From Massilia sp. 9096 (GTDB lineage Bacteria > Pseudomonadota > Gammaproteobacteria > Burkholderiales > Burkholderiaceae_D), in the NCBI RefSeq assembly GCF_000745265.1, contig NZ_JQNN01000001.1:2108001-2172000 (forward strand): a stretch of 64,000 bases of DNA. The letters run 5' to 3'. The notes beneath the pieces were generated by a model, which saw only the letters and a list, made by a program, of their open reading frames with translations, was not told the origin of the DNA and did no database searches. How positions within the stretch are numbered: position 1 is the first letter of the stretch; each line of letters opens with the position of its first letter. Positions 19,505 to 27,187 of the stretch are shown here, piece after piece. A program made the translations under genes and the position numbers.

Positions 19505-21631
19505 TCATTTCCAGGCATTGCGCGCCCGCTCGCGCACCAGCATCCGTACGCTGTCCGGCATCGGCTTGCGGCTGTGCGGCGTTTCGGCGTCGATCCACAC
19601 GCACTCCTCGTAGTGCTTGAGCATCGCCGGGGTAACGAAGCGGCTGCGCTGGGCGTACACGTGGCGGTCGCCCATCTGCGCCTGCTGCTTGATGAAGAAG
19701 CGGTTCGGCACGATCAGGTGCAGGTGCTCCTTGGCGCGCGTCATGGCCACGTACAACAGCCGACGCTCTTCCTCGATCTCTTCGCCGCTGCCGGTCGACA
19801 TGTCCGACGGAATGCAGCCGTCGACCACGTTCAGCACGTGCACCGCCTTCCATTCCTGCCCCTTGGCCGAATGGATCGTCGACAGGATCAGGTAATCCTC
19901 GTCGAGCAAGGGCGGGCCGGCGCGGTCGCTGGTCGCCTCGGGCGGGTCGAGCGTGAGTTCGGTCAGGAAGGACTCACGCGAACCGTAGCCGCCGGCCAGC
20001 GCCACCAGCTGCTCGAGATCGGCGGCACGCACCGGCGCATCGTCATGCAGCCGCTCCAGGTGCGGCAGATACCAGTCCTTGACCAGTTCGACGTCCAACG
20101 GCCAGCGCAAGCCCGGTGTGCGCAAGGTGCGGAACAGGCCGACGAATGGATCCCAGTCGCCACGCGCGCGCGCGGGCACGTCGAAGGCCTCGAGCGCCGC
20201 CACCGGCTCGGCGCTGGCCGCCACCGCGTCGAGCAGGCGTGCCGCCGTGGCCGGGCCGATGCCGGGGATCAGTTGTGTCACACGAAAGCCCGCCAGGCGC
20301 CCGCTCGGGTTCTGGGCAAAGCGCAGCATCGCCAGCAGATCCTTGATGTGCGCCGCCTCCAGGAACTTCAGGCCGCCGAACTTCACGAACGGGATGTTGC
20401 GCCGTACCAGTTCGAGCTCCAGCGCCGCGCTGTGGCTGGCGGCCCGGAACAGCACGGCCTGCTGGGTCAGCTTGATACCGGATTCGCGCTGCTCGAGCAC
20501 GCGGTTGCAGACCCAGCGCGCCTGCTCGGCTTCGTCCGGGATCAGCACCAGTTGCGGCTTGGCGCTCGACACCTTGTCGGTCCACAGGTTCTTGGCGTGG
20601 CGTTCCAGCGCCCCTTCGATCACCGCGTTCGACGCGTCCAGGATCGGCTGCGTCGAGCGATAGTTGCGGTCCAGCGTGACGATGCGCGCCGGCTGCGAGA
20701 ACTGCTGCGGGAAGTCGAGGATGTTGCGCACGGTCGCGCCGCGGAAGGAATAGATCGACTGGGCGTCGTCGCCGACCACCATCACGCCGCGCCCGTCCGG
20801 CTTCATGCCCTGGATGATCGCAGCCTGCAGGCGGTTGGTGTCCTGGTACTCGTCGACCAGCACGTGGTCGAACAAATCGCCGAGCGCCGGACCGAGCTCT
20901 GGATCGGCCGCCATTTCAGCCCAGAACAGCAGCAAATCGTCGTAATCGAGCACGTTCTGTTCCTGCTTGGCGTCGACATAGGCGCCGAACAGTCGTTTCA
21001 GCTCGCCTTCCCACTCGCTGCACCAAGGGAAATTTGACTGCAGCACCTGCTCGAGCGGCGCGCGGCTGTTGACCACGCGCGAATAGATCGCCAGGCAAGT
21101 GCCCTTCAGCGGAAAGCGCTTCTGGCCCGCGCTCGTCTGCGCGCCCGCGCCCAGGCCGATATCCTGGCGCACCATGCCCATCAGGTCTTCGGAATCGGCG
21201 CGGTCGTGGATCGTGAACGAGGCTTCCAGGCCGATCCGTCCGGCATGCTCGCGCAGCAGGCGCGCCCCGATGCTGTGGAAGGTGCCTGCCCACGGCAGGC
21301 TGGCGACGGCCTGGCGCGACACGCCGAAGATGCGTTGCAGGACGCCGGCGGCGCGATGTCCCATTTCGCCCGCGGCGCGGCGCGAAAAGGTCAGCAGCAG
21401 CAGGCGCTGCGGATCGGCGCCGGACTGGATCAGGCGCGCCACCCGGTGCGCCAAGGTGTTGGTCTTGCCCGATCCCGCCCCGGCGACCACCAGCAGCGGA
21501 CGCGGCGCCGCCACGCCGATATCGTGTTCGACCGCCGCGCGCTGCTCGGGATTGAGGCTGTCGAAAGGATCGACGCCGGTGGGGGCCGGGTGGTCGGGGA
21601 TCGGGTCGCGGGTGGTGGCGGCGGCGGACAT
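19505..21631 (-). CDS. UvrD/Rep-family ATP-dependent DNA helicase
   Basis: The 708-residue superfamily 1A helicase contains motif I VVAGAGSGKTNTLAHR (about residues 45-60), motif Ia LLLLTFSRRAAGEM, motif II HVLVDEYQDTN, motif III VVGDDAQSIYSFRGA, motif IV LDRNYRSTQPIL, motif V LILSTIHSAKGQEWKAVHVL and motif VI RRLLYVAMTRAKEHLHL. It should unwind DNA 3'-5' in repair or replication restart. It is near UvrD length but lacks the UvrD C-terminal tail, so I give no symbol. ATG 21631 is used rather than an upstream in-frame start because similarity begins there. A LexA-like box lies 28 bp upstream, and two related 93-bp intergenic elements flank the gene. Confidence 0.93.
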   Translation of the reverse strand: MSAAATTRDPIPDHPAPTGVDPFDSLNPEQRAAVEHDIGVAAPRPLLVVAGAGSGKTNTLAHRVARLIQSGADPQRLLLLTFSRRAAGEMGHRAAGVLQRIFGVSRQAVASLPWAGTFHSIGARLLREHAGRIGLEASFTIHDRADSEDLMGMVRQDIGLGAGAQTSAGQKRFPLKGTCLAIYSRVVNSRAPLEQVLQSNFPWCSEWEGELKRLFGAYVDAKQEQNVLDYDDLLLFWAEMAADPELGPALGDLFDHVLVDEYQDTNRLQAAIIQGMKPDGRGVMVVGDDAQSIYSFRGATVRNILDFPQQFSQPARIVTLDRNYRSTQPILDASNAVIEGALERHAKNLWTDKVSSAKPQLVLIPDEAEQARWVCNRVLEQRESGIKLTQQAVLFRAASHSAALELELVRRNIPFVKFGGLKFLEAAHIKDLLAMLRFAQNPSGRLAGFRVTQLIPGIGPATAARLLDAVAASAEPVAALEAFDVPARARGDWDPFVGLFRTLRTPGLRWPLDVELVKDWYLPHLERLHDDAPVRAADLEQLVALAGGYGSRESFLTELTLDPPEATSDRAGPPLLDEDYLILSTIHSAKGQEWKAVHVLNVVDGCIPSDMSTGSGEEIEEERRLLYVAMTRAKEHLHLIVPNRFFIKQQAQMGDRHVYAQRSRFVTPAMLKHYEECVWIDAETPHSRKPMPDSVRMLVRERARNAWK

Positions 21632-21658
21632 GGATGAGTTAAGGACAATGTGGCTCAA

Positions 21659-21674
21659 CTGTACATTTGTCCAG
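21659..21674 (-). promoter_or_regulatory. LexA-like SOS box upstream of the helicase
   Basis: CTGTACATTTGTCCAG matches CTGT-N8-ACAG with a single mismatch, and the flanking bases extend the symmetry to ACTG...CAGT. It sits 28 bp upstream of the helicase start, where LexA would block transcription. SOS induction would fit the helicase's role, but this is one site seen by eye. Confidence 0.5.
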
Positions 21675-21798
21675 TATCCCGGCGCAAGGGGTAACCGGCC
21701 CGCGTTTGCGCGCTGTCGCGAAACGACATCAAGCCATCCGTCGCCCACGTTATGTGGGCTTGGTTTGATAAAAATCAGCGCGTATCAAAGCGTTATGA

Positions 21799-21891
21799 GA
21801 TATCCACAAAACTTGTGCATAAGCTTGTGGAAAAGCACCCCCTTGACATGCCGGAACCCGGCTGGAATGCGGCTTTCAACACATTGCCCAT
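21799..21891 (+). repeat. 93-bp intergenic element, copy B
   Basis: It contains the inverted repeat TATCCACA-N5-TGTGCATA (21801-21821, one mismatch), then CTTGTGGAAAAG, CTTGACATGCCGGAA (TTGACA at 21843) and ATGCGGCTTTCAACACATTG. It has the same orientation and block order as copy A, 2,656 bp away, so the helicase gene lies between direct repeats. Weak similarity continues to about 21940. The surrounding 21632-21970 region has no other feature except the LexA-like box. Confidence 0.7.
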
Positions 21892-21970
21892 CGGGTGAGC
21901 AAGGCCGGAATTATGCAAAATCAATGGCTTACGGCGCTTACCCAGCACGATTGGGATCCGGCCCGCCCGC

Positions 21971-22189
21971 TTACCCGGCCCAGGAACGCCTGCGGCCGGG
22001 CTCAGTCAAAACGCGTTCGATGACATCGTGGCCGACGTCTTGCGAACGCAGGTATTCGACGGCTGACATGGTATTGCTGCGCTGCTGCAGGGCAATACCG
22101 AGGTCGACGACGTCGCGCCGGTGTGTATCGCGCCGTTGGTAGGAAATAAGGAGTTCACCGTCGGCTTGGTCGAGAGTATCTTGATTCAT
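21971..22189 (-). CDS. Small conserved-looking protein, function unknown
   Basis: The 72-residue protein starts MNQDTLDQADGELLIS and includes RRDVVDLGIALQQRSNTMSA followed by AVEYLRSQDVGHDVIERVLTEPGRRR. It has predicted helices and a shape typical of short betaproteobacterial proteins with an 'ALQ.R....A.EYL...GV...V..RVL' pattern; I know no function. ATG 22189 is favoured over an earlier start because the added residues have no character. It is flanked by element B and by an A+T-rich spacer, and is transcribed alone. Confidence 0.65.
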   Translation of the reverse strand: MNQDTLDQADGELLISYQRRDTHRRDVVDLGIALQQRSNTMSAVEYLRSQDVGHDVIERVLTEPGRRRSWAG

Positions 22190-22396
22190 CGCAGTCCTGA
22201 CTTTGATGGAAGATAAGGGGATACCGCTACAGGAGTATTTGCCAGCACGAGCTAAAGTCAAGCAAATTTCTCATGAATGCATGAAATGCCGATGACAAAC
22301 ATGGCAGGTCCAGGCGGGAGCCTCGCGTCCGGACGTGCGCCACGGCCACGCGGCTCGGCCTAGAATGGCTGCGTGATCCTATCGAACGAGGCAGCC

Positions 22397-22573
22397 ATGA
22401 GCGCATATCCCGATCCAGACCTGAAGCCCGGCGATGAAGCCGAACCGGGGACCCCAGGCGCAGGCGAAGACCTGTGCGAAACCTGCGGCGGCAGCGGCAA
22501 GCTGGCCGGCGGCAAAACCTGTCCGGAGTGCGAAGGCTCGGGCCGCGTGATGCGCGGTATCGGCGGCGGCTGA
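22397..22573 (+). CDS. Small CxxCxGxG zinc-finger protein
   Basis: The 58-residue protein carries two DnaJ-type repeats, CETCGGSGKL and CPECEGSGRV, separated by nine residues; the four cysteines should make one zinc centre like half of the DnaJ zinc domain. The N-terminus is acidic and Pro/Gly-rich and probably disordered. ATG 22397 has GAGG 8 nt upstream. It could be a minimal chaperone-like or RNA/protein-binding factor, but no partner is evident; the chromate-transporter genes start 46 bp downstream on the same strand. Confidence 0.8.
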   Translation: MSAYPDPDLKPGDEAEPGTPGAGEDLCETCGGSGKLAGGKTCPECEGSGRVMRGIGGG

Positions 22574-22576
22574 CAC

Positions 22577-22590
22577 CTGTCCATGGACAG
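22577..22590. promoter_or_regulatory. 14-bp perfect palindrome before the chromate transporter genes
   Basis: CTGTCCATGGACAG is a perfect palindrome located between the zinc-finger gene stop and the first chrA-like start, with a second short hairpin (CGGCG...CGCCG) next to the start codon. It could be an operator or a weak hairpin; no regulator gene is adjacent. Confidence 0.35.
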
Positions 22591-22619
22591 TGGACCGGCC
22601 ACGGCGCGATAATCGCCGG

Positions 22620-23219
22620 ATGACGCCTGCTTCGCATTCCGCTTCCGATACCGTCCCGCCATCCGAACATCCGCGTCCGGCTTCGTTGACCGACTTGTTT
22701 GTCTCGTTCACGCTGCTGGCCCTGCAGGGCTTTGGCGGCGTGATGGCGGTCGTCCAGCGCGAGCTGGTCGACCGCAAGCGCTGGCTGACCCAGGAAGAGT
22801 TCATCGAAGACTGGGCCGTCGCGCAGATCATGCCGGGGCCGAACGTGGTCAATTTGTCGCTGATGATCGGCGGACGCTACTTCGGCCTGCCCGGTGCCCT
22901 CACGGCCCTGGCCGGCCTGCTGGCCGCGCCGCTGGTCGTGGTGCTGACGCTGGCCGTGCTGCGCGACCGCTTTGCCGACAACACGGCGGTGGCCGGGGCG
23001 CTGCGCGGCATGGCGGCCGTGTGCGCCGGCCTGATCGGCGCGGCCGGGCTGAAGCTCTCGAACACATTATGGAAAAGTCCGCTGCCGCTGGCCTGGTGCA
23101 TCGCCATCGCCGCGCTCGGCTTCATACTGGTGGCGCTGTTGAAATGCCCCCTGCCCTACGTGCTCTTCGGCCTCGGCGGATTGGGCTGCGTGCTGACTTA
23201 TCGAAAGTTGAAAGCATGA
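22620..23219 (+). CDS. Chromate transporter, CHR-domain half 1
   Basis: This 199-residue membrane protein is a short-chain CHR-family transporter with a single CHR domain. It shows LQGFGGVMAVVQRELVDR, WLTQEEFIEDWAVAQIMPGP and NVVNLSLMIGGRYFG, the family's signature block, followed by about five hydrophobic segments. Short CHR proteins work as heterologous pairs to export chromate across the inner membrane or move related oxyanions. The start ATG 22620 has little Shine-Dalgarno. The stop overlaps the start of the second half by ATGA. Confidence 0.88.
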   Translation: MTPASHSASDTVPPSEHPRPASLTDLFVSFTLLALQGFGGVMAVVQRELVDRKRWLTQEEFIEDWAVAQIMPGPNVVNLSLMIGGRYFGLPGALTALAGLLAAPLVVVLTLAVLRDRFADNTAVAGALRGMAAVCAGLIGAAGLKLSNTLWKSPLPLAWCIAIAALGFILVALLKCPLPYVLFGLGGLGCVLTYRKLKA

Positions 23220-23857
23220 GCGCTCCGGCACAGATGATCCCGCCAGCGGCGCTGCACCTTGCACCGCATCTCGTCTTGAGCTGGCAGGACTGGCTCAACC
23301 TGTTCGGCCATTACCTGCTCCTGTCCGCGATGTCGCTCGGCGGCGCGATTTCGACCTCGTCCGAAATGCACCGCTTCCTGGTCGAGCAGCATCACTGGCT
23401 GACCCAGGACCAGTTCAACCAGTCGATCACGCTGGCCCAGGCCGCCCCCGGCCCCAACGTGCTGTTCGTGGCGCTGATGGGCTGGCACGTGGGCATGAAC
23501 GCCGGCAGCACGGGCGCGGCGCTGTTCGGGGTGCTGGTGACGATGGTCGGCATCATGACGCCGTCGACGGCGATCACCTACACCGCCGCGCGCTGGGGTC
23601 ACCGCAACCGAGACCTGCGCACCGTGCGCGCCTTCAAGCAAGGCATGGCGCCGGTGGTGATCGCACTGCTGCTGTCGACCGCGTGGATCCTCGGCACCAG
23701 CAGCAGCGGCGGCGGCGGCGGCAATGGCGGCAGCCTTGCCGAATGGCGCCTGTGGCTGCTGTCGGTGGCGGCCTGCCTGCTGATCTGGCGCACCCGGGTG
23801 CACCTGCTGTGGCTGCTTGCCGTGGGCGCAGTGCTGGGCGCGTTCGGACTGGTATGA
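23216..23857 (+). CDS. Chromate transporter, CHR-domain half 2
   Basis: The 213-residue partner carries a second CHR domain: LLSAMSLGGAISTSSEMHRF, HHWLTQDQFNQSITLAQAAP and GPNVLFVALMGWHVG, then hydrophobic helices and a Ser/Gly-rich loop (about residues 160-175). The usual FGG in the first helix is LGG here. It overlaps the first half by four bases, as expected for paired subunits made in equal amount. Substrate specificity (chromate or another anion) cannot be told from sequence. Confidence 0.87.
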   Translation: MSAPAQMIPPAALHLAPHLVLSWQDWLNLFGHYLLLSAMSLGGAISTSSEMHRFLVEQHHWLTQDQFNQSITLAQAAPGPNVLFVALMGWHVGMNAGSTGAALFGVLVTMVGIMTPSTAITYTAARWGHRNRDLRTVRAFKQGMAPVVIALLLSTAWILGTSSSGGGGGNGGSLAEWRLWLLSVAACLLIWRTRVHLLWLLAVGAVLGAFGLV

Positions 23858-23935
23858 CGCCAGATCGGGCATGCGCTGGCGGCGAACCTGCCGAACGGGC
23901 ATACTTGTGTCCTGGTTAACAATACGGATTCCGCC

Positions 23936-24778
23936 ATGTCTGAACTCCTCAGCGAGCACGCCTGTTTCGGCGGCGTGCAGCGTTTCTATCGATTCGACTC
24001 GGCCGCGATCGGCCTGCCGATGCGCTTTTCGGTCTACCTCCCGTCCGGCGCCGAAGGAAAGCGCCTGCCGGTGCTGTTCTATCTCGCCGGCCTGACCTGC
24101 ACCGAGGAGACGTTCATGATCAAGGCCGGCGCCCAGCGCGTCGCCGCCGAGCTGGGCGTGATCCTGGTCGCGCCCGACACCAGCCCGCGCGGCGCCGACG
24201 TGCCGGGCGAAGCCGACAGCTGGGACTTCGGCGTGGGCGCCGGGTTCTACGTGGACGCGACCCAGGAACCATGGTCGCGCCATTACCGCATGTACAGCCA
24301 CATCCTCGAGCTGCGCGAGCTGGTGCTGGCCGAGCTGCCCGCCGACGGCGCCCGCGTCGGCATCTTCGGCCACTCGATGGGCGGCCACGGCGCCCTGATG
24401 CTGGCGCTGCGCAACCCCGAGCTGTTCCGCTCGGTCTCGGCCTTCGCGCCGATCGCCGCGCCGATGCGCTGCCCATGGGGCCGGAAAGCGTTTGGCGGCT
24501 ACCTAGGTACGGACGAATCGGCCTGGCGCGCCTATGACGCCACCGAACTGGTTGCACGCGCCGGCCAGGCCGTCTTCCCCAAGGGTATCCTGATCGACCA
24601 GGGCCTGGCCGACAAGTTCCTGTCCGAACAGCTGTACCCGGAAGCCTTCGAGGAAGCCTGCAGCGCCGCCGGCCAGCCGCTCGAACTGCGCCGCCACCCG
24701 GGTTACGACCACGGCTATTACTTCATCTCGACGTTTGTCGAAGACCACCTGCGCTTCCACGCCGAACGCCTGGCCTGA
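23936..24778 (+). CDS. fghA: S-formylglutathione hydrolase
   Basis: The 280-residue esterase-D-type enzyme hydrolyses S-formylglutathione to glutathione and formate, the second step of glutathione-dependent formaldehyde detoxification. The nucleophile is Ser147 in GHSMGGHGAL, the acid lies in LIDQGLADKFL (about 226) and the base is His259 in GYDHGYYFI. The YLAGLTCTEETFMIKAGAQR block is highly characteristic. The usual partner, S-(hydroxymethyl)glutathione dehydrogenase, is not adjacent. The formate produced would feed the formate dehydrogenase encoded at 51-61 kb. Confidence 0.95.
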   Translation: MSELLSEHACFGGVQRFYRFDSAAIGLPMRFSVYLPSGAEGKRLPVLFYLAGLTCTEETFMIKAGAQRVAAELGVILVAPDTSPRGADVPGEADSWDFGVGAGFYVDATQEPWSRHYRMYSHILELRELVLAELPADGARVGIFGHSMGGHGALMLALRNPELFRSVSAFAPIAAPMRCPWGRKAFGGYLGTDESAWRAYDATELVARAGQAVFPKGILIDQGLADKFLSEQLYPEAFEEACSAAGQPLELRRHPGYDHGYYFISTFVEDHLRFHAERLA

Positions 24779-24905
24779 CGCGCGCTCCACAAATGCTGCT
24801 CACCGGATCAGACGCCGGTGCGCAGCGTAAATTCCCCTGATCGAAACGCGAACTGGCCTGGATCAAACATCGGTTCGCCAACGCGCACCAGAAGCGGGAC
24901 GCCGC

Positions 24906-25355
24906 TTGAAATCGGTTCGGCGCTGCCGTCCTGGCGCGGTGGAGGATCAGTTCGGCCGCATGGTCGAGAACATATTCCAGGACTTCTTCAGCCCGGTGGC
25001 GCAGGGCAGCCTTTGGCGCGACGACGGGCTGGGCATGCCGCGCCTGGACGTGCGCGAGACCGAGAAAACCTTCGAAATACAAGCCGATCTGCCGGGCGTG
25101 CGCAAGGAGGACATCAAGGTCTCGATCGACGGTCCGCGCGTCACGATCGAAGGGGAATGCCAGCAGGCAAACGAACAGCGCGAGGGCGAACACGTGGTGT
25201 ATTCTGAACGCTCGACACGCCGCTACCAGCGCAGCTTCAGCCTGCCGTCCGAAGTGGACGATGCGTCGGCCGAGGCCAGGCTCGAGGACGGGGTGCTGAA
25301 ACTGACCCTGCCCAAGAAAACCGGTGGTTCGGCGCGCCGGCTGACGATCCAGTAG
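24906..25355 (+). CDS. Hsp20 / alpha-crystallin family small heat-shock protein
   Basis: The 149-residue protein has an alpha-crystallin domain at about 45-140: PRLDVRETEKTFEIQADLPG, VRKEDIKVSIDGPRVTIEGE and the A-x-x-x-x-GVLKLTLPK terminal strand. It should hold unfolding proteins as an ATP-independent chaperone. The likely start is TTG 24906 (MKSVRRCRPGAVEDQFGRM), since the N-terminal FGRMVENIFQDFF segment is typical; GTG 24939 is an alternative. It is the first gene of a stress cluster continuing with the broken phosphoribosyltransferase, the SRPBCC protein and the erythromycin-esterase-like protein. Confidence 0.9.
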   Translation: MKSVRRCRPGAVEDQFGRMVENIFQDFFSPVAQGSLWRDDGLGMPRLDVRETEKTFEIQADLPGVRKEDIKVSIDGPRVTIEGECQQANEQREGEHVVYSERSTRRYQRSFSLPSEVDDASAEARLEDGVLKLTLPKKTGGSARRLTIQ

Positions 25356-25358
25356 GAC

Positions 25359-25897
25359 GTGAACGGACGGTTCAAGGACCGCGCCCAAGCCGGCGAGCTG
25401 CTGGCCGGCCAGCTGGGCCGCTACGCGCGGCAGGCCGACGCGATCGTGCTGGCCCTGCCGCGTGGTGGGGTCCCGGTCGCCATGCCATCGCGCGCCGGCT
25501 CGGCATCGCACTCGGCGTCCTGGTGGTGCGCAAGCTCGGCACGCCCGGGCAGGCGGAATTCGCGACGGGGGCGGTCGGCAGCGGCGGCGTGCGCGTGCTG
25601 CAGCCGGGCGTGCCCGGCCTGATGGGCGTGACCGCGCGCGACGTCGATGCCGTCGCCGCGCGCGAGCTGGCGGAACTGGCGCGGCGCGAACAGGCTTACC
25701 GCGGCGTGCGTGCGCCGCTGGCGATCCCGGTGACGCCGCCCGAGGCCGTGCGCGCTGGCGGCGCACGCTGGTCTGCCTGCTGGCGCCGCCGCGCTTGCGC
25801 TCGGTCGGCCAATGGTACGACAGCTTCGACCAGACCGACGACGCGCAGGTACAGCACCTTTTGGCCGATGCCTGGCGCAGCCGGCAGGCCATGAAGA
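25359..25897 (+). pseudogene. Broken phosphoribosyltransferase with PRPP loop deleted
   Basis: Three reading frames together resemble the stand-alone phosphoribosyltransferase that often accompanies Hsp20 and erythromycin-esterase genes. Frame one gives RFKDRAQAGELLAGQLGRYA...VLALPRGGVPVA (to ~25484). After a one-base loss frame two gives LGVLVVRKLGTPGQAEFATG through LARREQAYRGVRAPLAIP (~25500-25735). It then jumps straight to VTPPEAVRA, without the 'VDDGLATGATM' PRPP-binding loop, a loss of roughly 100 bp. Frame three ends LVCLLAPPRLRSVGQWYDSF...LLADAW. An active enzyme cannot be made. The start overlaps the end of hsp20 by a 3-bp gap. Confidence 0.75.
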
Positions 25898-25918
25898 CTC
25901 AACCTGGAGGACCCGATC

Positions 25919-27160
25919 ATGAAACAGACGACCGAAGCAGGCTTTGAAACAGGGGTTGACGCAGGCCTCGAACTGGCCATGTGGCTGGGCGCCGCCGCCG
26001 CTGGCGCGCTGCTGATGTACATGCTCGACCCCGACCGTGGCGGCGCGCGCCGCGCGCAATCGGCGGCTGCGGTGCGCGGAGCCGGTTCACGCACGTCGAG
26101 CGCGCTCGGCAACGTCTGGCGCGGCGCCGGCGCACGTGTGGGCGGGCTGGCCTCCGCCAAGCCCGACGGCGCGGCCGGCAAGCTCGGCTCGGCGCTTTCA
26201 CGCGTCGGCCAGGCCGCCGGCAGCATGCTGGACGACACCGTGTCCAAAGCCAGGAGCGCGATCGGACGCGCCGGCGAAGCCGCCGAGGACAGCCGCTCGC
26301 AGGCGAAAAGCGCGATCGCGCGCGCCAGCGACAGCGCAGCCGAGGCCTACGAGCAGGCCAGCCGCGGCGCAGGCCGCATCGGGGGCAAGGTCTCCGAGGC
26401 CTGGCGCGACGGCGCGAGCGGTCCGGACGCCTGGACACCGGCGCTGCGCAATTCGGCCCTGATCGGCGGCGGCCTGCTGGCCCTGACCGGCCTGATGCGC
26501 CGTTCCCCGATCGGCCTGGCGCTCGGCCTGGCCGGCGCGGCGCTGCTGGCCCGTGGCGCGAGCAACCGGCCGCTGGGCAAGCTTGCCGGCGGCCTCGCAG
26601 GCGGCCTGACCGGCGGGCGCAGCTTCAACCTGGGCACCGGGCTGGGCCTGAACCAGACCATCGACCTGGAAAAATCGATCCACATCGATGCCTCGCCGGA
26701 AGAGGTGTACGACCTGTTTGCCAACCACGAGAACTTCCCGCGCTTCATGTCGCACGTGGTCGAAGTGCGCGACCTGGGCCGGCGCCGCTCGCATTGGACC
26801 GTGCGCGGCCCGGGCGGCAGCGCGTTCGAATGGAACTCAACCATCACGGAACAGAGCCGTCCGCACCGCCTGGCCTGGCGCAGCGAACCCGGCGCCGAGA
26901 TCCCCCAGACCGGTTCGATCCAGCTCGAGCCGCACCACGGCGGCACCGACGTCACCGTGCGCATGTCCTATACCCCGCCGGCCGGCGCCCTCGGCCATGG
27001 GCTGGCGACGCTGCTCGGCGCGGATCCGAAGTCCCGGCTGGACGAAGACCTGGCGCACATGAAGGCGTATATCGAGCGCGGGTCCGATTCGGACGAGACG
27101 GGTCGCGGCGTGGCGCGCGGCGGCGCCCAGCCGCGCAGTGGCAGCCGCTTCCTGCACTGA
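25919..27160 (+). CDS. Membrane-anchored SRPBCC (polyketide-cyclase-like) protein
   Basis: The 413-residue protein has a hydrophobic helix at 18-37 (LELAMWLGAAAAGALLMYML), an Ala/Ser/Arg-rich helical region (about 40-165) like apolipoprotein- or YtxH-type proteins, a second hydrophobic stretch (about 178-215) and a C-terminal START/SRPBCC domain (about 250-375) with IHIDASPEEVYDLFANHENF and FEWNSTITEQSRPHRLAWRS. SRPBCC domains bind hydrophobic ligands; the ligand here is unknown. GGAGG is 9 nt before ATG 25919. It sits between the broken phosphoribosyltransferase and the esterase-like gene, consistent with a membrane stress-response role. Confidence 0.8.
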   Translation: MKQTTEAGFETGVDAGLELAMWLGAAAAGALLMYMLDPDRGGARRAQSAAAVRGAGSRTSSALGNVWRGAGARVGGLASAKPDGAAGKLGSALSRVGQAAGSMLDDTVSKARSAIGRAGEAAEDSRSQAKSAIARASDSAAEAYEQASRGAGRIGGKVSEAWRDGASGPDAWTPALRNSALIGGGLLALTGLMRRSPIGLALGLAGAALLARGASNRPLGKLAGGLAGGLTGGRSFNLGTGLGLNQTIDLEKSIHIDASPEEVYDLFANHENFPRFMSHVVEVRDLGRRRSHWTVRGPGGSAFEWNSTITEQSRPHRLAWRSEPGAEIPQTGSIQLEPHHGGTDVTVRMSYTPPAGALGHGLATLLGADPKSRLDEDLAHMKAYIERGSDSDETGRGVARGGAQPRSGSRFLH

Positions 27161-27187
27161 CTTATCGCATCGAGGATTGCATCGACC

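Noticed and set aside
19143..21891. Flanking direct elements considered as ends of an insertion sequence or composite transposon
   Set aside because: No transposase, no terminal inverted repeats and no target-site duplication were seen.
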